This document shows positions 1 to 8,410 of a DNA stretch of 64,000 nucleotides, in pieces; within the stretch, counting starts at the first letter, position 1; every line of letters begins with the position of its first letter. The notes under the pieces are model-generated. The model was given only the letters and a program-made list of their open reading frames with translations. It made no database searches and had not been told where the DNA came from. A program made the translations under genes and the position numbers. The stretch is from contig NZ_VJXX01000008.1 of NCBI RefSeq assembly GCF_009377195.2, positions 1-64,000 on the forward strand, written 5' to 3'. The stretch comes from Arthrobacter bussei. GTDB taxonomy: Bacteria > Actinomycetota > Actinomycetes > Actinomycetales > Micrococcaceae.

Positions 1-1
1 C

Positions 2-112
2 GATCGTCCCCGGCAGGTTTTGAAATGGGCCAGCTCCAACGAGCTCTACCAAGCCCACATCACCACCTTCGATCAGCCCGCGATACCCTCAAGACCACAG
101 GTGGTGCATTGA
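2..112 (+). CDS. C-terminal tail of a gene entering from the left edge
   Basis: An open frame runs in from position 2 and stops at 110-112. The 36 visible residues include a protein-like stretch, KWASSNELYQAHITTFDQP. Its position just before a resolvase would fit the end of a transposase or another mobile-element gene, but I do not recognise the family. The part upstream of the window is needed to name it. Confidence 0.2.
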   Translation, partial: DRPRQVLKWASSNELYQAHITTFDQPAIPSRPQVVH

Positions 113-286
113 CCGGTTGAGGTCGCCATCCTTTGACTGGACGAACGGCAAGGCTCGACGACGGATCTGCGATCTCCAGGATCGGCGGGGGAGTGGGCGG
201 CCGCGTCCCGTCCCAACAATGTGTCTCACGGCGGGTATTCTCAAAAATAGGAGAATCAGCCTTTGATGAGTGCATGAGGAGTCGGC
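113..286. promoter_or_regulatory. Spacer before resolvase; possible res/operator dyad
   Basis: There is no convincing gene here. An inverted repeat, ATTCTC-N8-GAGAAT, lies at about 237-256, some 30 bases before the resolvase start. Resolvase genes of the Tn3 class usually have their res site directly upstream, so this spacer is the natural place for one. Calling it res is inference. Confidence 0.3.
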
Positions 287-850
287 GTGGGAAGTATCGG
301 GTATGCCAGGGTCAGCACGCTGGAGCAGAACGCCGATCTGCAGCACGCAGCACTCTCGGCGGCGGGCTGCGATCGGATCTTCACCGACCACGGGGTGAGC
401 GGGACGCGGGCGAGCCGGCCCGAGCTGGATAAGCTCCTGGATCATCTCCGGGCGGGGGATGAGGTGGTGGTGTGGAAGCTGGACCGGCTGGGCCGCAACA
501 CCCGGAACCTGCTGGCCCTGATCGATGACCTCGAACAAAGGAGTGTCCACTTCCGGAGTGTCACCGAGGGGATCAGCACCACCGGTCCCATGGGTCGGGC
601 GATGCTGACCGTGATGTCCGCGTTCGCGCAGCTCGAGCGCGACCAGCTGGCCGAACGCACCAGGGCCGGCATGGCCGCGGCCGCCGAGCACGGGAGGAGG
701 GCTGGCCGGCGGGAGGTCACGGCCGAGCACGCGAAGGTCCGGCGCGCCCAGGAGTTAAAGGCGCAGGGGCTGACGCCGGCGGATATCGGGAAGATCATCG
801 GCGCCAGCCGGGCGACCGTGTACCGGTACCTGAGCATCGGATCGACCTGA
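287..850 (+). CDS. Serine recombinase, Tn3-resolvase/invertase family
   Basis: A 187-residue small serine recombinase, the usual length for resolvases. The N-terminal catalytic domain has the nucleophile in GYARVST (Ser10), the KLDRLGRN arginine motif around residues 64-71, and the MLTVMSAFAQLERD helix leading into the E-helix. The C-terminal end (about 155-183) is a helix-turn-helix, DIGKIIGASRATVYRYL. The start is GTG at 287. It would resolve cointegrates or invert DNA at a nearby res-like site. It marks one side of the cargo region; a second, diverged recombinase lies at 26.5 kb. No intact transposase is visible beside it. Confidence 0.9.
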   Translation: MGSIGYARVSTLEQNADLQHAALSAAGCDRIFTDHGVSGTRASRPELDKLLDHLRAGDEVVVWKLDRLGRNTRNLLALIDDLEQRSVHFRSVTEGISTTGPMGRAMLTVMSAFAQLERDQLAERTRAGMAAAAEHGRRAGRREVTAEHAKVRRAQELKAQGLTPADIGKIIGASRATVYRYLSIGST

Positions 851-869
851 CCCGCCGGCATCAACTCAG

Positions 870-883
870 CCCCGAGGCCGGGG
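870..883. terminator. Small GC hairpin between convergent genes
   Basis: CCCCG-AGGC-CGGGG lies 20 bases after the resolvase stop and just before the stop of the convergent membrane-protein gene. There is no T-run, which is common for high-GC terminators. Confidence 0.4.
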
Positions 884-886
884 TGA

Positions 887-1240
887 TTAGAGGCCGCTGG
901 GAGAGACGACCGCCGTCACTGCGAAGGCTGATCCGACGACCACCGCCATGATGCCGAAGAGGCGCGCGTACAGGGGCGTCGAGAGGAAGGATCGCGAGTA
1001 GTCGGCGCCCATGGGCCGGTACTCCTTGATGGCGGATGCCATCCCGTCGGCGGTGCCGTTGATGTTCAGGCTCGCGCAAAGACCCAGCAGAAAGACCAGG
1101 GTGCCCACTCCCACGAGAGCGACTCTCCGTGCTTCTGCGAGATCCATGACGAAGGTGGCGAACAGCAGCACGAAGGCGAGGAAGATCAGGACGTACAGCG
1201 TCTTCGCGGGCTGCGGGAGCCTGCCGATGAAGGAGAACAT
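887..1240 (-). CDS. Small integral membrane protein, function unknown
   Basis: 117 residues with three likely membrane helices: about 12-31 (TLYVLIFLAFVLLFATFVM), 40-59 (VALVGVGTLVFLLGLCASL) and 92-112 (LFGIMAVVVGSAFAVTAVV). I recognise no family. It is the last gene of a minus-strand run that includes the acetyltransferase at 1424, with a 183-base gap between them, so it probably has its own promoter in 1241-1423. The good start context and hydrophobic pattern support a real gene. Confidence 0.7.
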   Translation of the reverse strand: MFSFIGRLPQPAKTLYVLIFLAFVLLFATFVMDLAEARRVALVGVGTLVFLLGLCASLNINGTADGMASAIKEYRPMGADYSRSFLSTPLYARLFGIMAVVVGSAFAVTAVVSPSGL

Positions 1241-1423
1241 CCGGCCAGCCTACGACGCCGGGTGAGAGCTGGTGACCCGAGTGCAGTTCCGCCCGAATCT
1301 GGGGCCCGTGCTGGGCCTCGTGCCGCGTGGGGGCGGGCCCAGTTGTGGTGCCCCGTGCGATTGAAGGTCCTTGGCTGGGACACTGATGGACTCCTGACCG
1401 CACAGTGTGCCAGGAAGGGGTTC

Positions 1424-1936
1424 CTATCGGGCGTTGAGTGTTCGTATCATTTCAAGTTCTTGCTGGCCCGGGTCGAGGGAGTAGGCGGTAGTGATGCCAG
1501 TCAGGTCGTAGCCGCGTCGTTGATAGAACGCTTGCGCCCGGTGATTGTGCTCGTGCACGGTCAACCGCAGCGTCGCGGCGTGAGTAGCTGCCCATGTCTC
1601 GACAGCATCGAGCATCCTGTCCGTAACGCCGGCGCTGCGCCCTCGATGCGAGGGAGCGGTGTAGACGCCGACGAGCAGGGGACCGGTAGACGCGTTCGGA
1701 ATCCAACCACTCATTGCTCCCACCCATGTCCTATCCGCGTCGATCGCTACCATCGATGCGCTGTCCATAGCGTTGCCCCGCCTTCCGCGCCGCCGCCACT
1801 CCTGCTCATCCTGTCGCTCGGCGTCCACCAAACGTTCGGCGAAGCCGTATGGGGTATCCCGAATCATCTCTAGTCGGAGGTTTCGGATGGCCTCCCAGTC
1901 ATCCTCGGTGGTGGCCCTGATCGTTACGTCCTTCAC
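1424..1936 (-). CDS. GNAT-family N-acetyltransferase
   Basis: 170 residues with the GNAT fold: the N-terminal TIRATTEDDWEAIRNLRLEM strand-helix, the central VGVYTAPSHRGRSAGVTDRMLDAVETWA segment (about 90-117, acetyl-CoA pyrophosphate-binding region, with R-G-R-S-A-G in place of the usual Q/R-x-x-G-x-G/A) and the C-terminal HNHRAQAFYQRRGYDLTG motif typical of the acceptor side. It transfers an acetyl group from acetyl-CoA to an unknown amine. It lies 59 bases downstream of the GDSL hydrolase on the same strand and may be co-transcribed. Substrate cannot be told from sequence. Confidence 0.88.
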   Translation of the reverse strand: MKDVTIRATTEDDWEAIRNLRLEMIRDTPYGFAERLVDAERQDEQEWRRRGRRGNAMDSASMVAIDADRTWVGAMSGWIPNASTGPLLVGVYTAPSHRGRSAGVTDRMLDAVETWAATHAATLRLTVHEHNHRAQAFYQRRGYDLTGITTAYSLDPGQQELEMIRTLNAR

Positions 1937-1995
1937 GAGCCAAACCTACCATCGCCCCTCCTTGGTAGGCGCTGCCCTGTCCGTGAGTAGACCGT

Positions 1996-2610
1996 TTACC
2001 GGGGCAGCGAAATAGTTCGTTCAAGGGCTCGCTGGACGTACGGCGACAATGCCTCCGTCATGACCGCGGCCAGGACCGCATGCCCCTCGTCGTTGGGGTG
2101 CAACTGCCCTTCTTCAGGGAACAGGTACGGCAGATAGTCCTCGCCGAAGACGCCCCGTTGCCCCTTGACGAACGGCAACCCGGCTTCCTCCGCGCATGCA
2201 CCGTGCAGGTCGAAGACGCGCCGGCCCTTCGGTGGTTCCTGGCGTGTCGAGGGCCAGTACGGCTCCACGACGAGTACCTGAGACTCGGGCAAGGCGTCGC
2301 GAAGCGCAGTCATGTCCTGAAGCATGACGCGACGCAGCTCGTCCTCCCGATCGGGGATGCACTCGTAGTCGTTCTGGCCCAGAGCGATCAGGGCGATCTG
2401 TGGCTGGGCGTCGATGACCATCTGCAGGGGGTGCAGCAAAAATGCGCCCGTGTCGCGCCGCCGGATGAAGCCAAGACCGTCGACGGAGAAGTTGTGTTCC
2501 TCCAGATTCAGGTTGGTACAGGTGATGCTTGTCCAGCGCTTGCTGCGGTCGGAGATTCCCCGCCACCCGGTGCCGATACTGTCTCCGTAGATCCCCATTC
2601 TGATGGTCAT
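1996..2610 (-). CDS. SGNH/GDSL-family hydrolase
   Basis: 204 residues with the full SGNH block set: GDSIGTGW (catalytic Ser at about 10), a glycine in the SVDGLGF region, GQND (about 78-81, block III) and LHPNDEGH (about 175-182) with the catalytic Asp/His. It would hydrolyse an ester or acetyl group on a lipid, carbohydrate or small molecule. No signal peptide is seen, so it is probably cytoplasmic. It lies between a kinase gene (38-base gap upstream) and a GNAT gene, all on the minus strand, suggesting one transcription unit. Confidence 0.88.
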   Translation of the reverse strand: MTIRMGIYGDSIGTGWRGISDRSKRWTSITCTNLNLEEHNFSVDGLGFIRRRDTGAFLLHPLQMVIDAQPQIALIALGQNDYECIPDREDELRRVMLQDMTALRDALPESQVLVVEPYWPSTRQEPPKGRRVFDLHGACAEEAGLPFVKGQRGVFGEDYLPYLFPEEGQLHPNDEGHAVLAAVMTEALSPYVQRALERTISLPR

Positions 2611-2648
2611 CGGTTCACGCTAACAACGCCCCGACTGTTATCCAGTCA

Positions 2649-3344
2649 TCACCACGAATGACCGCAAGCGTACTCCTCAGGGGCCTGTCGGGGCAGCGTT
2701 GGGGCAGTGACGGGGCGGACGACGGGGGCGGTGAAGTCGCTGTTGTCGATCACGAAGGTAGCTCGTTCCCGGGGTCTCGCGGCTGCGAAGTAAAGCCGCT
2801 GACCGTGGACATACCGGCGCATCGTCGGGTGTTCCGGATCGCGGTTGGTGCCGTCCCGGGCTGCCATTCGCGCCGCGGTCACGGTGAAAGGAACGTCGAG
2901 GTACACCGAGGCGTCCCAGGACGCGACGAGTTCATCGCGGTGCAAGAACATGCCCTCGACCAGGACCAGCGCGTCCGGTGGGGCCTGGAGAAAGGCCGCC
3001 AGTGCTGGTTGGTCCGTCACCGGGTCGTAGGAAGCCGGCGAGTATCGTCCATCTCCCTCGGTGCCCAACGGTGTGAGCACATGCTGCTGGAGGGCCGGAT
3101 AGTCGTAGGTGTCCTTCCAGAATCCTTCCGGTGAGTGCCGGCCGCGGGCGTGCCTGAGTGGCGAGGGGTTGAGGAAATCGTCTGCGTGGATGGTGATGAC
3201 GGGGCGATGATGAGTCTCCGCTGCCAGGTTGGCTGCGAATGAGGTTTTTCCGCTGCCATCGACGCCGTCGATCGCCACGATCCTCCGCCCGGTCCCGACG
3301 GCGCCGAGAATGCTCTCGGCCAGGTCACGCATGAACTTCCCCAT
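2649..3344 (-). CDS. Uridine kinase-like P-loop kinase
   Basis: 231 residues. A Walker A motif, GVDGSGKTS, lies near residues 27-35, followed by an HADDFLNP motif (about 53-60) like the DDF/Y motif of uridine kinases, and a LVLVEGMFL strand carrying the acidic Walker-B-like residue. The family phosphorylates a nucleoside or related small molecule with ATP. It is first in a minus-strand run with the GDSL hydrolase and the GNAT enzyme. The true substrate is unknown, since many actinobacterial members are not proven uridine kinases. Confidence 0.82.
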   Translation of the reverse strand: MGKFMRDLAESILGAVGTGRRIVAIDGVDGSGKTSFAANLAAETHHRPVITIHADDFLNPSPLRHARGRHSPEGFWKDTYDYPALQQHVLTPLGTEGDGRYSPASYDPVTDQPALAAFLQAPPDALVLVEGMFLHRDELVASWDASVYLDVPFTVTAARMAARDGTNRDPEHPTMRRYVHGQRLYFAAARPRERATFVIDNSDFTAPVVRPVTAPTLPRQAPEEYACGHSW

Positions 3345-3468
3345 GCCCCCATCCTCCTAGAGATGAACGTCCAGCAGCGTGCGAAGCGGGATCCGTCACC
3401 GGACGCGGGCCGTTACTGCTTGACCGGTTCGGTCGGGAACTACTGCCTTGTCACCTGCGGCCTTCGGA

Positions 3469-3501
3469 TATATCGTCTATCGATAACAACGGTAATCGAT
3501 A
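3469..3501. promoter_or_regulatory. Operator-like repeats before DUF2975/XRE pair
   Basis: Just upstream of the membrane-protein start are a perfect palindrome TATCGATA at about 3478-3485, a near copy AATCGATA at about 3494-3501 and a partial TATCG at about 3471. The last copy abuts the AAGGA ribosome-binding site. Binding by the XRE regulator of this operon is inferred. Confidence 0.5.
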
Positions 3502-3512
3502 AGGATGTGGGT

Positions 3513-4163
3513 ATGAGTATTTCTTCCAGCGAGTCCTCCCGACCAGCGGGTGGACGGATGGCTGTCTCCCGTTCCACCCGCACCGACCTGGTGGCGACTC
3601 TCGGAGTCGGCGTCGTCGCCGCGGCCTATGTCCTGACTGTGCTGGTCCTGCGCCTGGTCGAGATCCTCGGCGGCACCGGTATAACAGTGCCGGTGCAGTT
3701 CGCACCAGTGGAAACCCTGGTTCCGGGTCCAGACTCCGGAGCGCCCGTGAGCATCGATGAAGGGCTCGTCGTGGTCTCGGACCTCCCGATCGCCACGTTC
3801 ATCAGCGTGCTCCTGGCGGAGGTGCTCCCGGCCGTCGCGGCGCTGATCGTCATCGGCTGCGCGGTCGTCGTCTTCCGGCGACTGTGGCACGGCGAGGCGT
3901 TCGCACCGGGGACAGCCCGCCTGGTGACCATCAGCTCGTTCGCGATCCTCGGCGGGTGGGTCGCGTCCTTCGTCTTCGGGACCATGGCGTCCATCGGTGC
4001 TCTGACTGTCGCGCTGGGCGCCAACGCACCCGACGATGGCAGTTGGCTGTTCGCCGCGCACGTCGACTGGCTGCCCTTCCTCGCCTCTATGGCACTCGGC
4101 GGGCTCGCGATCCTCACTCGCAACGGAGAGAGGCTGCGCGCGGACACTGAGGGCCTGATCTGA
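3513..4163 (+). CDS. DUF2975-type four-helix membrane protein
   Basis: 216 residues from ATG 3513, chosen because AAGGA lies seven bases upstream; the frame is open further upstream but that part holds the operator. Four membrane helices are visible at about 25-48, 85-110, 128-150 and 168-190. The length, helix number and the XRE gene two bases downstream match the DUF2975 membrane protein/YozG-like regulator pair found widely in Gram-positive bacteria. The biochemical role of the family is not known to me; the regulator probably controls this operon. Confidence 0.75.
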   Translation: MSISSSESSRPAGGRMAVSRSTRTDLVATLGVGVVAAAYVLTVLVLRLVEILGGTGITVPVQFAPVETLVPGPDSGAPVSIDEGLVVVSDLPIATFISVLLAEVLPAVAALIVIGCAVVVFRRLWHGEAFAPGTARLVTISSFAILGGWVASFVFGTMASIGALTVALGANAPDDGSWLFAAHVDWLPFLASMALGGLAILTRNGERLRADTEGLI

Positions 4164-4165
4164 GC

Positions 4166-4405
4166 ATGCCCGACACCGAGTTGAGTGGCGTGCACTGTCG
4201 CCTCGACGAGCTCCTGACCGAACGGGGTATGACTCTCACCCGATTGAGCGAACTGGTCGGCGTCAGCCTCGTCAACCTGTCCGTACTCAAGAACGACCGG
4301 GCACGAGCGATCCGCTTTTCAACCCTGACCGCCATTTGCCGGGCCCTTCGCTGCGATATCGGAGAGCTCCTCGTAGTAACCCCAACACCTGAAGCACAGC
4401 CGTAG
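4166..4405 (+). CDS. XRE/Cro-type HTH regulator (YozG-like)
   Basis: 79 residues, almost wholly a Cro/C1-type helix-turn-helix: LDELLTERGMTLTRLSELVGVSLVNLSVLKNDRARAIRFSTLTAICRALRCDIGELL. It starts two bases after the membrane-protein stop, so the two are surely co-translated. Proteins of this short type with a recognition loop NLSVLKN accompany DUF2975 genes. It likely represses its own operon at the TATCGATA repeats near 3478-3501. Confidence 0.88.
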   Translation: MPDTELSGVHCRLDELLTERGMTLTRLSELVGVSLVNLSVLKNDRARAIRFSTLTAICRALRCDIGELLVVTPTPEAQP

Positions 4406-4520
4406 ACGGCACGATCGCCGCAGCATTCCTCAACAGGACGTCATTCCGATAGCCGATTGGCTTGCGGGCATCCGCAGCGGCTTATTCGAGGATGTCCACC
4501 ATTACAGGGATGATGATCAC

Positions 4521-6014
4521 GTGCTATCCATGCTTGACGTCATCGACAACTACCTCGCCACGCGAGAGGACACCGACTTCTCCACTGTCCCGGGGCGCGA
4601 CATTGAAGCGTTCGGTGAACGGGTTAGAGAATTTGCCGTTAGCCACACACCGACGATTCAGCAAGACGCACACCCCATCTACTTGGGGGGCTGGCCCTCA
4701 GCAAACTTCGCGCTACTCGGCGGCGACCTAATCTTTTCGAGTCTGCTTTACAGCGGGCAGGTTCTCGTGCGCGATCCCATCGCCGATTGGTTCTCTGGGG
4801 AGCAGTACCGCATCGAACACATGATTGCTGCTCGCCGCGGCTATCGCCCTCCAGACGACGACGCAGAAACCCGGACGCGACGCACCCGCGCGTTCCTGTG
4901 CACCGTGATACCGGCGCTGGTTCGCATGCGCCCGCTCATTGAAGCAGGCATCATCGTCCCCGTTGCGTCTGAACCGCTCTACTTCGAGCGGCGAGCCGCC
5001 ATCGACCAGCTACGACGCGAAATACGCGCGCGCGTCCTGCAGGATCCGCTCCATTACGCGAGCAGATTTGGTGCCGCCGAGATTGCCGCTGAGGACAACG
5101 TTCGCGGATACTTCGCCTTGGCCCCGGGCGCGAACCACGGCCCAGGAATCGAAAGAGCCATCGATCATGGCATCCGATATTTCTCCCGCGAGTACACGTT
5201 GGCAAACGCCTACGGCGTCACCTACAGTGCTCCGTTCGACCACGAGCGATTCCTCTGCCGCGAAGGGATCACTCCCATCGTCGGAAGCTCAACGAGGGTT
5301 GTCGAATCCGTCCTGCGGTCGGGTCTGCCGATCTTCCACGGTCTCAGCCCACGGTTGATCCGAGATATTCACGACGACGATTCGTTCGCAGAGTTCAGAA
5401 GCACACTTCATGAGGTGTACCAGGCGACCCCAGTCGAAGATGCCACACAGGCAGAGGCGTACCTCAGGGATCAGGAGAACGCACTACTGCGCCCACTGAT
5501 CGCGGAAGCAGAACGCGGCGCCTCCGAGGGACTGCTCAATCGCTTAGGGGCTTCGCTCACCGGCAACAAATACGGCATCGCGGCCGCCCTTGCCGCCGAC
5601 GTCGTGTTCGGTACGGTCGGCGCGGCAACCGCCCTTACGGTTGCTGGTACGTTCCTCGACGATCTTCCAGGCCGGCGCAAGGGACCGCAACGCATCTGGT
5701 CGTCTCTTGTGGCACACGACCGCACCGCCGCTAACGAGCTCGACGGTGTCACGCGAATGCCCGCATCCAACGCGGGTCGCGACAAGGCGGCGGCAGCAGA
5801 AGGCGATGCCGCGACCGTGTCGCCTTGGGGCGTGCCGAGCCAGGAGGCAATGAGCATCTCCGTCACAGCTGGTGAATTGATCTGGGATGCCGACCCGCGC
5901 ACACTTGTCGAGCCAGAGATCGACGAGCAGGCACGTTCTCGCCTCGGCGTCTACGGACCTTGCCGCTGCGGTAGCGGGAGAAAGAACCGCTTCTGTTGCG
6001 CCGGCCTGCAGTGA
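4521..6014 (+). CDS. SEC-C motif protein, function unknown
   Basis: 497 residues from GTG 4521. The only recognisable part is the C-terminal zinc-binding SEC-C motif, CRCGSGRKNRFCC, at about 481-493. The middle is mixed alpha/beta with a short hydrophobic stretch near 350-380 (YGIAAALAADVVFGTVGAATALTVAG). The start is uncertain: the same frame stays open back through the regulator stop at 4405 and reads like protein (IADWLAGIRSGLFEDVHHYR) from about 4449, but no ATG, GTG or TTG is present there. Either an unusual ATT/ATA start near 4443-4449 is used or the 5' end was lost or altered. No function is assigned. Confidence 0.7.
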   Translation: MLSMLDVIDNYLATREDTDFSTVPGRDIEAFGERVREFAVSHTPTIQQDAHPIYLGGWPSANFALLGGDLIFSSLLYSGQVLVRDPIADWFSGEQYRIEHMIAARRGYRPPDDDAETRTRRTRAFLCTVIPALVRMRPLIEAGIIVPVASEPLYFERRAAIDQLRREIRARVLQDPLHYASRFGAAEIAAEDNVRGYFALAPGANHGPGIERAIDHGIRYFSREYTLANAYGVTYSAPFDHERFLCREGITPIVGSSTRVVESVLRSGLPIFHGLSPRLIRDIHDDDSFAEFRSTLHEVYQATPVEDATQAEAYLRDQENALLRPLIAEAERGASEGLLNRLGASLTGNKYGIAAALAADVVFGTVGAATALTVAGTFLDDLPGRRKGPQRIWSSLVAHDRTAANELDGVTRMPASNAGRDKAAAAEGDAATVSPWGVPSQEAMSISVTAGELIWDADPRTLVEPEIDEQARSRLGVYGPCRCGSGRKNRFCCAGLQ

Positions 6015-6075
6015 ACACACTCGTTCAATGAAGGACCGATGCTTTCGGGCGCTTAGTGATCCTGCAACGGACTTA

Positions 6076-6426
6076 CTACTGTGTGTTCCCAGGAAGATCC
6101 GCCCGTGTCTGCCGTTCTAGGGTGGCTGCGCGGCCGATCAAAGCCCAAAAGCCCCCGATGATGACGATTCCGGGCAGGCTCAGCACTAACGATAAGGAGT
6201 AGAAAACTTCCAGATTCGTGGACTCCGCGCTTGACGGTGCGTCAAGCCTGCCCTGCATTGTCATCAGGGCGACCGACGCGATGACGGCAAGGCCCACCAT
6301 CCACAGGTATCGCGTCCAGGCTTGCATGTCGGGTTCTCTCCTGAGAACGAGGAGCCCGACAACCAGAACGCCGATTGGCAAAGCAACGAATCCTGCGATG
6401 AACCAGATGAGCTCCATGGAATTCAT
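6076..6426 (-). CDS. Small integral membrane protein, function unknown
   Basis: 116 residues with three clear membrane helices at about 6-28 (LIWFIAGFVALPIGVLVVGLLVL), 39-57 (RYLWMVGLAVIASVALMTM) and 75-98 (YSLSLVLSLPGIVIIGGFWALIG). I do not recognise the family. It stands alone on the minus strand; the 5' spacer to the ArsR-type regulator holds a copy of the AAGCCGATC boundary motif at about 6479-6487. Confidence 0.65.
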   Translation of the reverse strand: MNSMELIWFIAGFVALPIGVLVVGLLVLRREPDMQAWTRYLWMVGLAVIASVALMTMQGRLDAPSSAESTNLEVFYSLSLVLSLPGIVIIGGFWALIGRAATLERQTRADLPGNTQ

Positions 6427-6527
6427 GATTCACCATAACCAGACCAGGTCTGCAGGCAAGTGTTCACCTAGTGTCCGCAAGCCGATCCTCAACGCAACAC
6501 CTTGAGGTGGTGTTCCGCAGCTTCCGC

Positions 6528-7085
6528 CTAGTCGGCTGTTCGGTGAAGGACGAAGATCCCACCGTAGGTGGGTTGATCAGATCGTTGCTTGTCGCTGTCG
6601 GTGTATTCGCTCAGTACGGCATCGATGCGCGTGATGAGGTCTTCGGCGTCTTCTGCTGAGAGGTGCAGAGCGAAGCGCGACAGGCTCGCCAGTGCGTCCG
6701 GACCCGCTTCGACCAACTCTTCCCGAAACGCCTCGACCGGCGCCAGGGGGCTATCCGGATCGGCGTCGCTGAGGGCGGTATCCAGGTTCCAGGACCGCCC
6801 GGTGGATCGGTACGGCTTCTCGAGGGCGCCGCTGCTTCCGGTGCGGACCTCGGCCGGTTCGAGGAACCCGGTGGAGAGCAGTTGCCGCACGTGATAGAAC
6901 ATCGTTCCCGGATCCTGGCCGAGCCGGTCGGCGAGTTCCTTGTTGGTCAGTTCCTGGAGTCCGCACAGGCGCAGGATCCTCAGGCGCAATGGATGAGCTA
7001 ATGCCTTGATCTCCCGGGCAGTCGCGGCCGGCTTCTCTGTCCGGTTTGCCTGCCCATCTGCTTCTAGCGGCGCCGCATCGGTCAT
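6528..7085 (-). CDS. ArsR-like winged-helix transcriptional regulator
   Basis: 185 residues. The winged helix is at about 25-85: REIKALAHPLRLRILRLCGLQELTNKELADRLGQDPGTMFYHVRQLLSTGFLEPAEVRTG, the typical ArsR/HTH_20 layout for regulators of exporters. The C-terminal half (95-165) is helical and probably senses ligand or dimerises. It is transcribed divergently from the MFS transporter at 7160 across a 74-base shared control region, so it most likely represses that transporter. Confidence 0.88.
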   Translation of the reverse strand: MTDAAPLEADGQANRTEKPAATAREIKALAHPLRLRILRLCGLQELTNKELADRLGQDPGTMFYHVRQLLSTGFLEPAEVRTGSSGALEKPYRSTGRSWNLDTALSDADPDSPLAPVEAFREELVEAGPDALASLSRFALHLSAEDAEDLITRIDAVLSEYTDSDKQRSDQPTYGGIFVLHRTAD

Positions 7086-7159
7086 GAGCCCATCCTACGG
7101 TCTAATGTACTGAAATCTATCACCTTGAAAATAATCAATCAGCATGGAATGGTCCACCT
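7086..7159. promoter_or_regulatory. Shared control region of ArsR regulator and MFS gene
   Basis: This 74-base AT-rich gap is the only non-coding DNA between the divergent starts, so both promoters and the regulator's operator must lie here or nearby. I did not find a clear long palindrome. Confidence 0.5.
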
Positions 7160-8410
7160 ATGACTCCTCATGCAGCGCAGGCGAACACGACGGGGCGGGC
7201 GCCATTGGGTGCCTCCTATTGGAAGCTGTGGGCCTCCTCGGGGCTGTCCAACCTCGCCGACGGGGTCTTCAAGATCGCGCTGCCGCTGCTGGCCATTCAG
7301 CTCACCCAGTCGCCTGTCCTGATCGCCGGGCTCAGTGTCGCAGCTACGCTTCCCTGGCTGTTGTTCGCCCTGATCGCGGGAGCGCTGGCGGACCGGCTGG
7401 ACCGGCGCAAGTTGATGGTGTGGGCGAACCTCGGCCGGGCTGTGCTGCCTGCCCTGTTGGTGGGCGCCATTCTGCTCGGCTGGGGGTCCCTCTGGGCCCT
7501 CTACGTTGTTGCCCTGACGGTGGGTGTGGCCGAAACGCTCTACGACACCTCCGCCCAGTCGATCCTGCCCCAGGTGGTGCACAGGGATCAGCTCTCACGC
7601 GCCAACGGCCGGCTTTACGGGGTCGAACTCATCACCAACCAGTTCATCGGACCACCGCTGGGCGGACTGCTGGTGGCTCTCGGCGTCGTTGCTGCCTTCG
7701 CTATGCCCGCGGCACTGTGGCTTGTGGCCGCTGGTGGCCTGATCATGATTCGGGGATCGTTCCGCACCGAACGCGAGCACAAGACCACGCTGCGGTTCGA
7801 CATCGGCGAAGGTCTGCGGTTCCTACGGGATCACAGGATCCTTCGCACCCTCGCGGTGATGACCGGAGTGTTCAACTTCGCCTCCAGTGCCGCCTTCGCG
7901 GTCCTGGTGCTGTTCGCCGTCGGCCCGGCCTCACCGATGGGCCTATCCGCAACGAGCTTCGGTCTCTTCTTGACGACCTCGGCCGTGGGCGCGTTCGTCG
8001 GCTCGATCATCGCCGAACGGGTGGAAGCCAGACTCGGCAGGTCGGCATCACTGACTGTAGCGATCGTCGGGGTCGCGTTATTCGTCGGTGCGCCCGCCAT
8101 CACCGACAACCCCTACGTCCTCGGACCGATCTTCTTCGTCGGAGGCATGCTGATCGTGCTGTGGAATGTCATCACCGTGTCCCTACGCCAACGCATCACC
8201 CCCGACAACCTGCTCGGCAGGGTCAACAGCGCCTACCGCTTGCTGGCCTGGGGCACCATGCCGCTCGGAGCCACAGCCGGCGGCCTACTGGCCCAATGGC
8301 TCGGCCTACAAGTTATGTTCGCCATCATGGGACTACTGACTCTGGCACTACTGGGTTTGATGCCCGTCCTCACGAACAAGGCAATCACCGCCGCCGACAT
8401 CCAGCCATAA
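7160..8410 (+). CDS. MFS transporter, EntS-like exporter
   Basis: 416 residues with about 12 hydrophobic helices. The N-terminal half has the MFS loop signature GALADRLDRRKLMVWANLGRA (about 75-95) and NLADGVFKIALPLLA in helix 1, typical of the EntS-like exporter branch. The second half contains GLFLTTSAVGAFVGSIIAERVEARLG and a last helix ending near 405. It would export a drug, siderophore or metabolite using the proton gradient. It is paired with the divergent ArsR-type regulator. The stop codon overlaps a boundary-like sequence, TAAGCCGAC. Confidence 0.88.
   Translation: MTPHAAQANTTGRAPLGASYWKLWASSGLSNLADGVFKIALPLLAIQLTQSPVLIAGLSVAATLPWLLFALIAGALADRLDRRKLMVWANLGRAVLPALLVGAILLGWGSLWALYVVALTVGVAETLYDTSAQSILPQVVHRDQLSRANGRLYGVELITNQFIGPPLGGLLVALGVVAAFAMPAALWLVAAGGLIMIRGSFRTEREHKTTLRFDIGEGLRFLRDHRILRTLAVMTGVFNFASSAAFAVLVLFAVGPASPMGLSATSFGLFLTTSAVGAFVGSIIAERVEARLGRSASLTVAIVGVALFVGAPAITDNPYVLGPIFFVGGMLIVLWNVITVSLRQRITPDNLLGRVNSAYRLLAWGTMPLGATAGGLLAQWLGLQVMFAIMGLLTLALLGLMPVLTNKAITAADIQP

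Noticed and set aside
89-864. Long minus-strand open frames opposite the first resolvase
   Set aside because: They mirror the high-GC codon pattern of the real plus-strand gene; they have no ribosome-binding site, domains or sensible composition.
3363-3512. Longer N-terminus for the DUF2975-type protein
   Set aside because: It would cover the operator repeats, and the extra residues do not look like a membrane-protein start; AAGGA supports ATG 3513.
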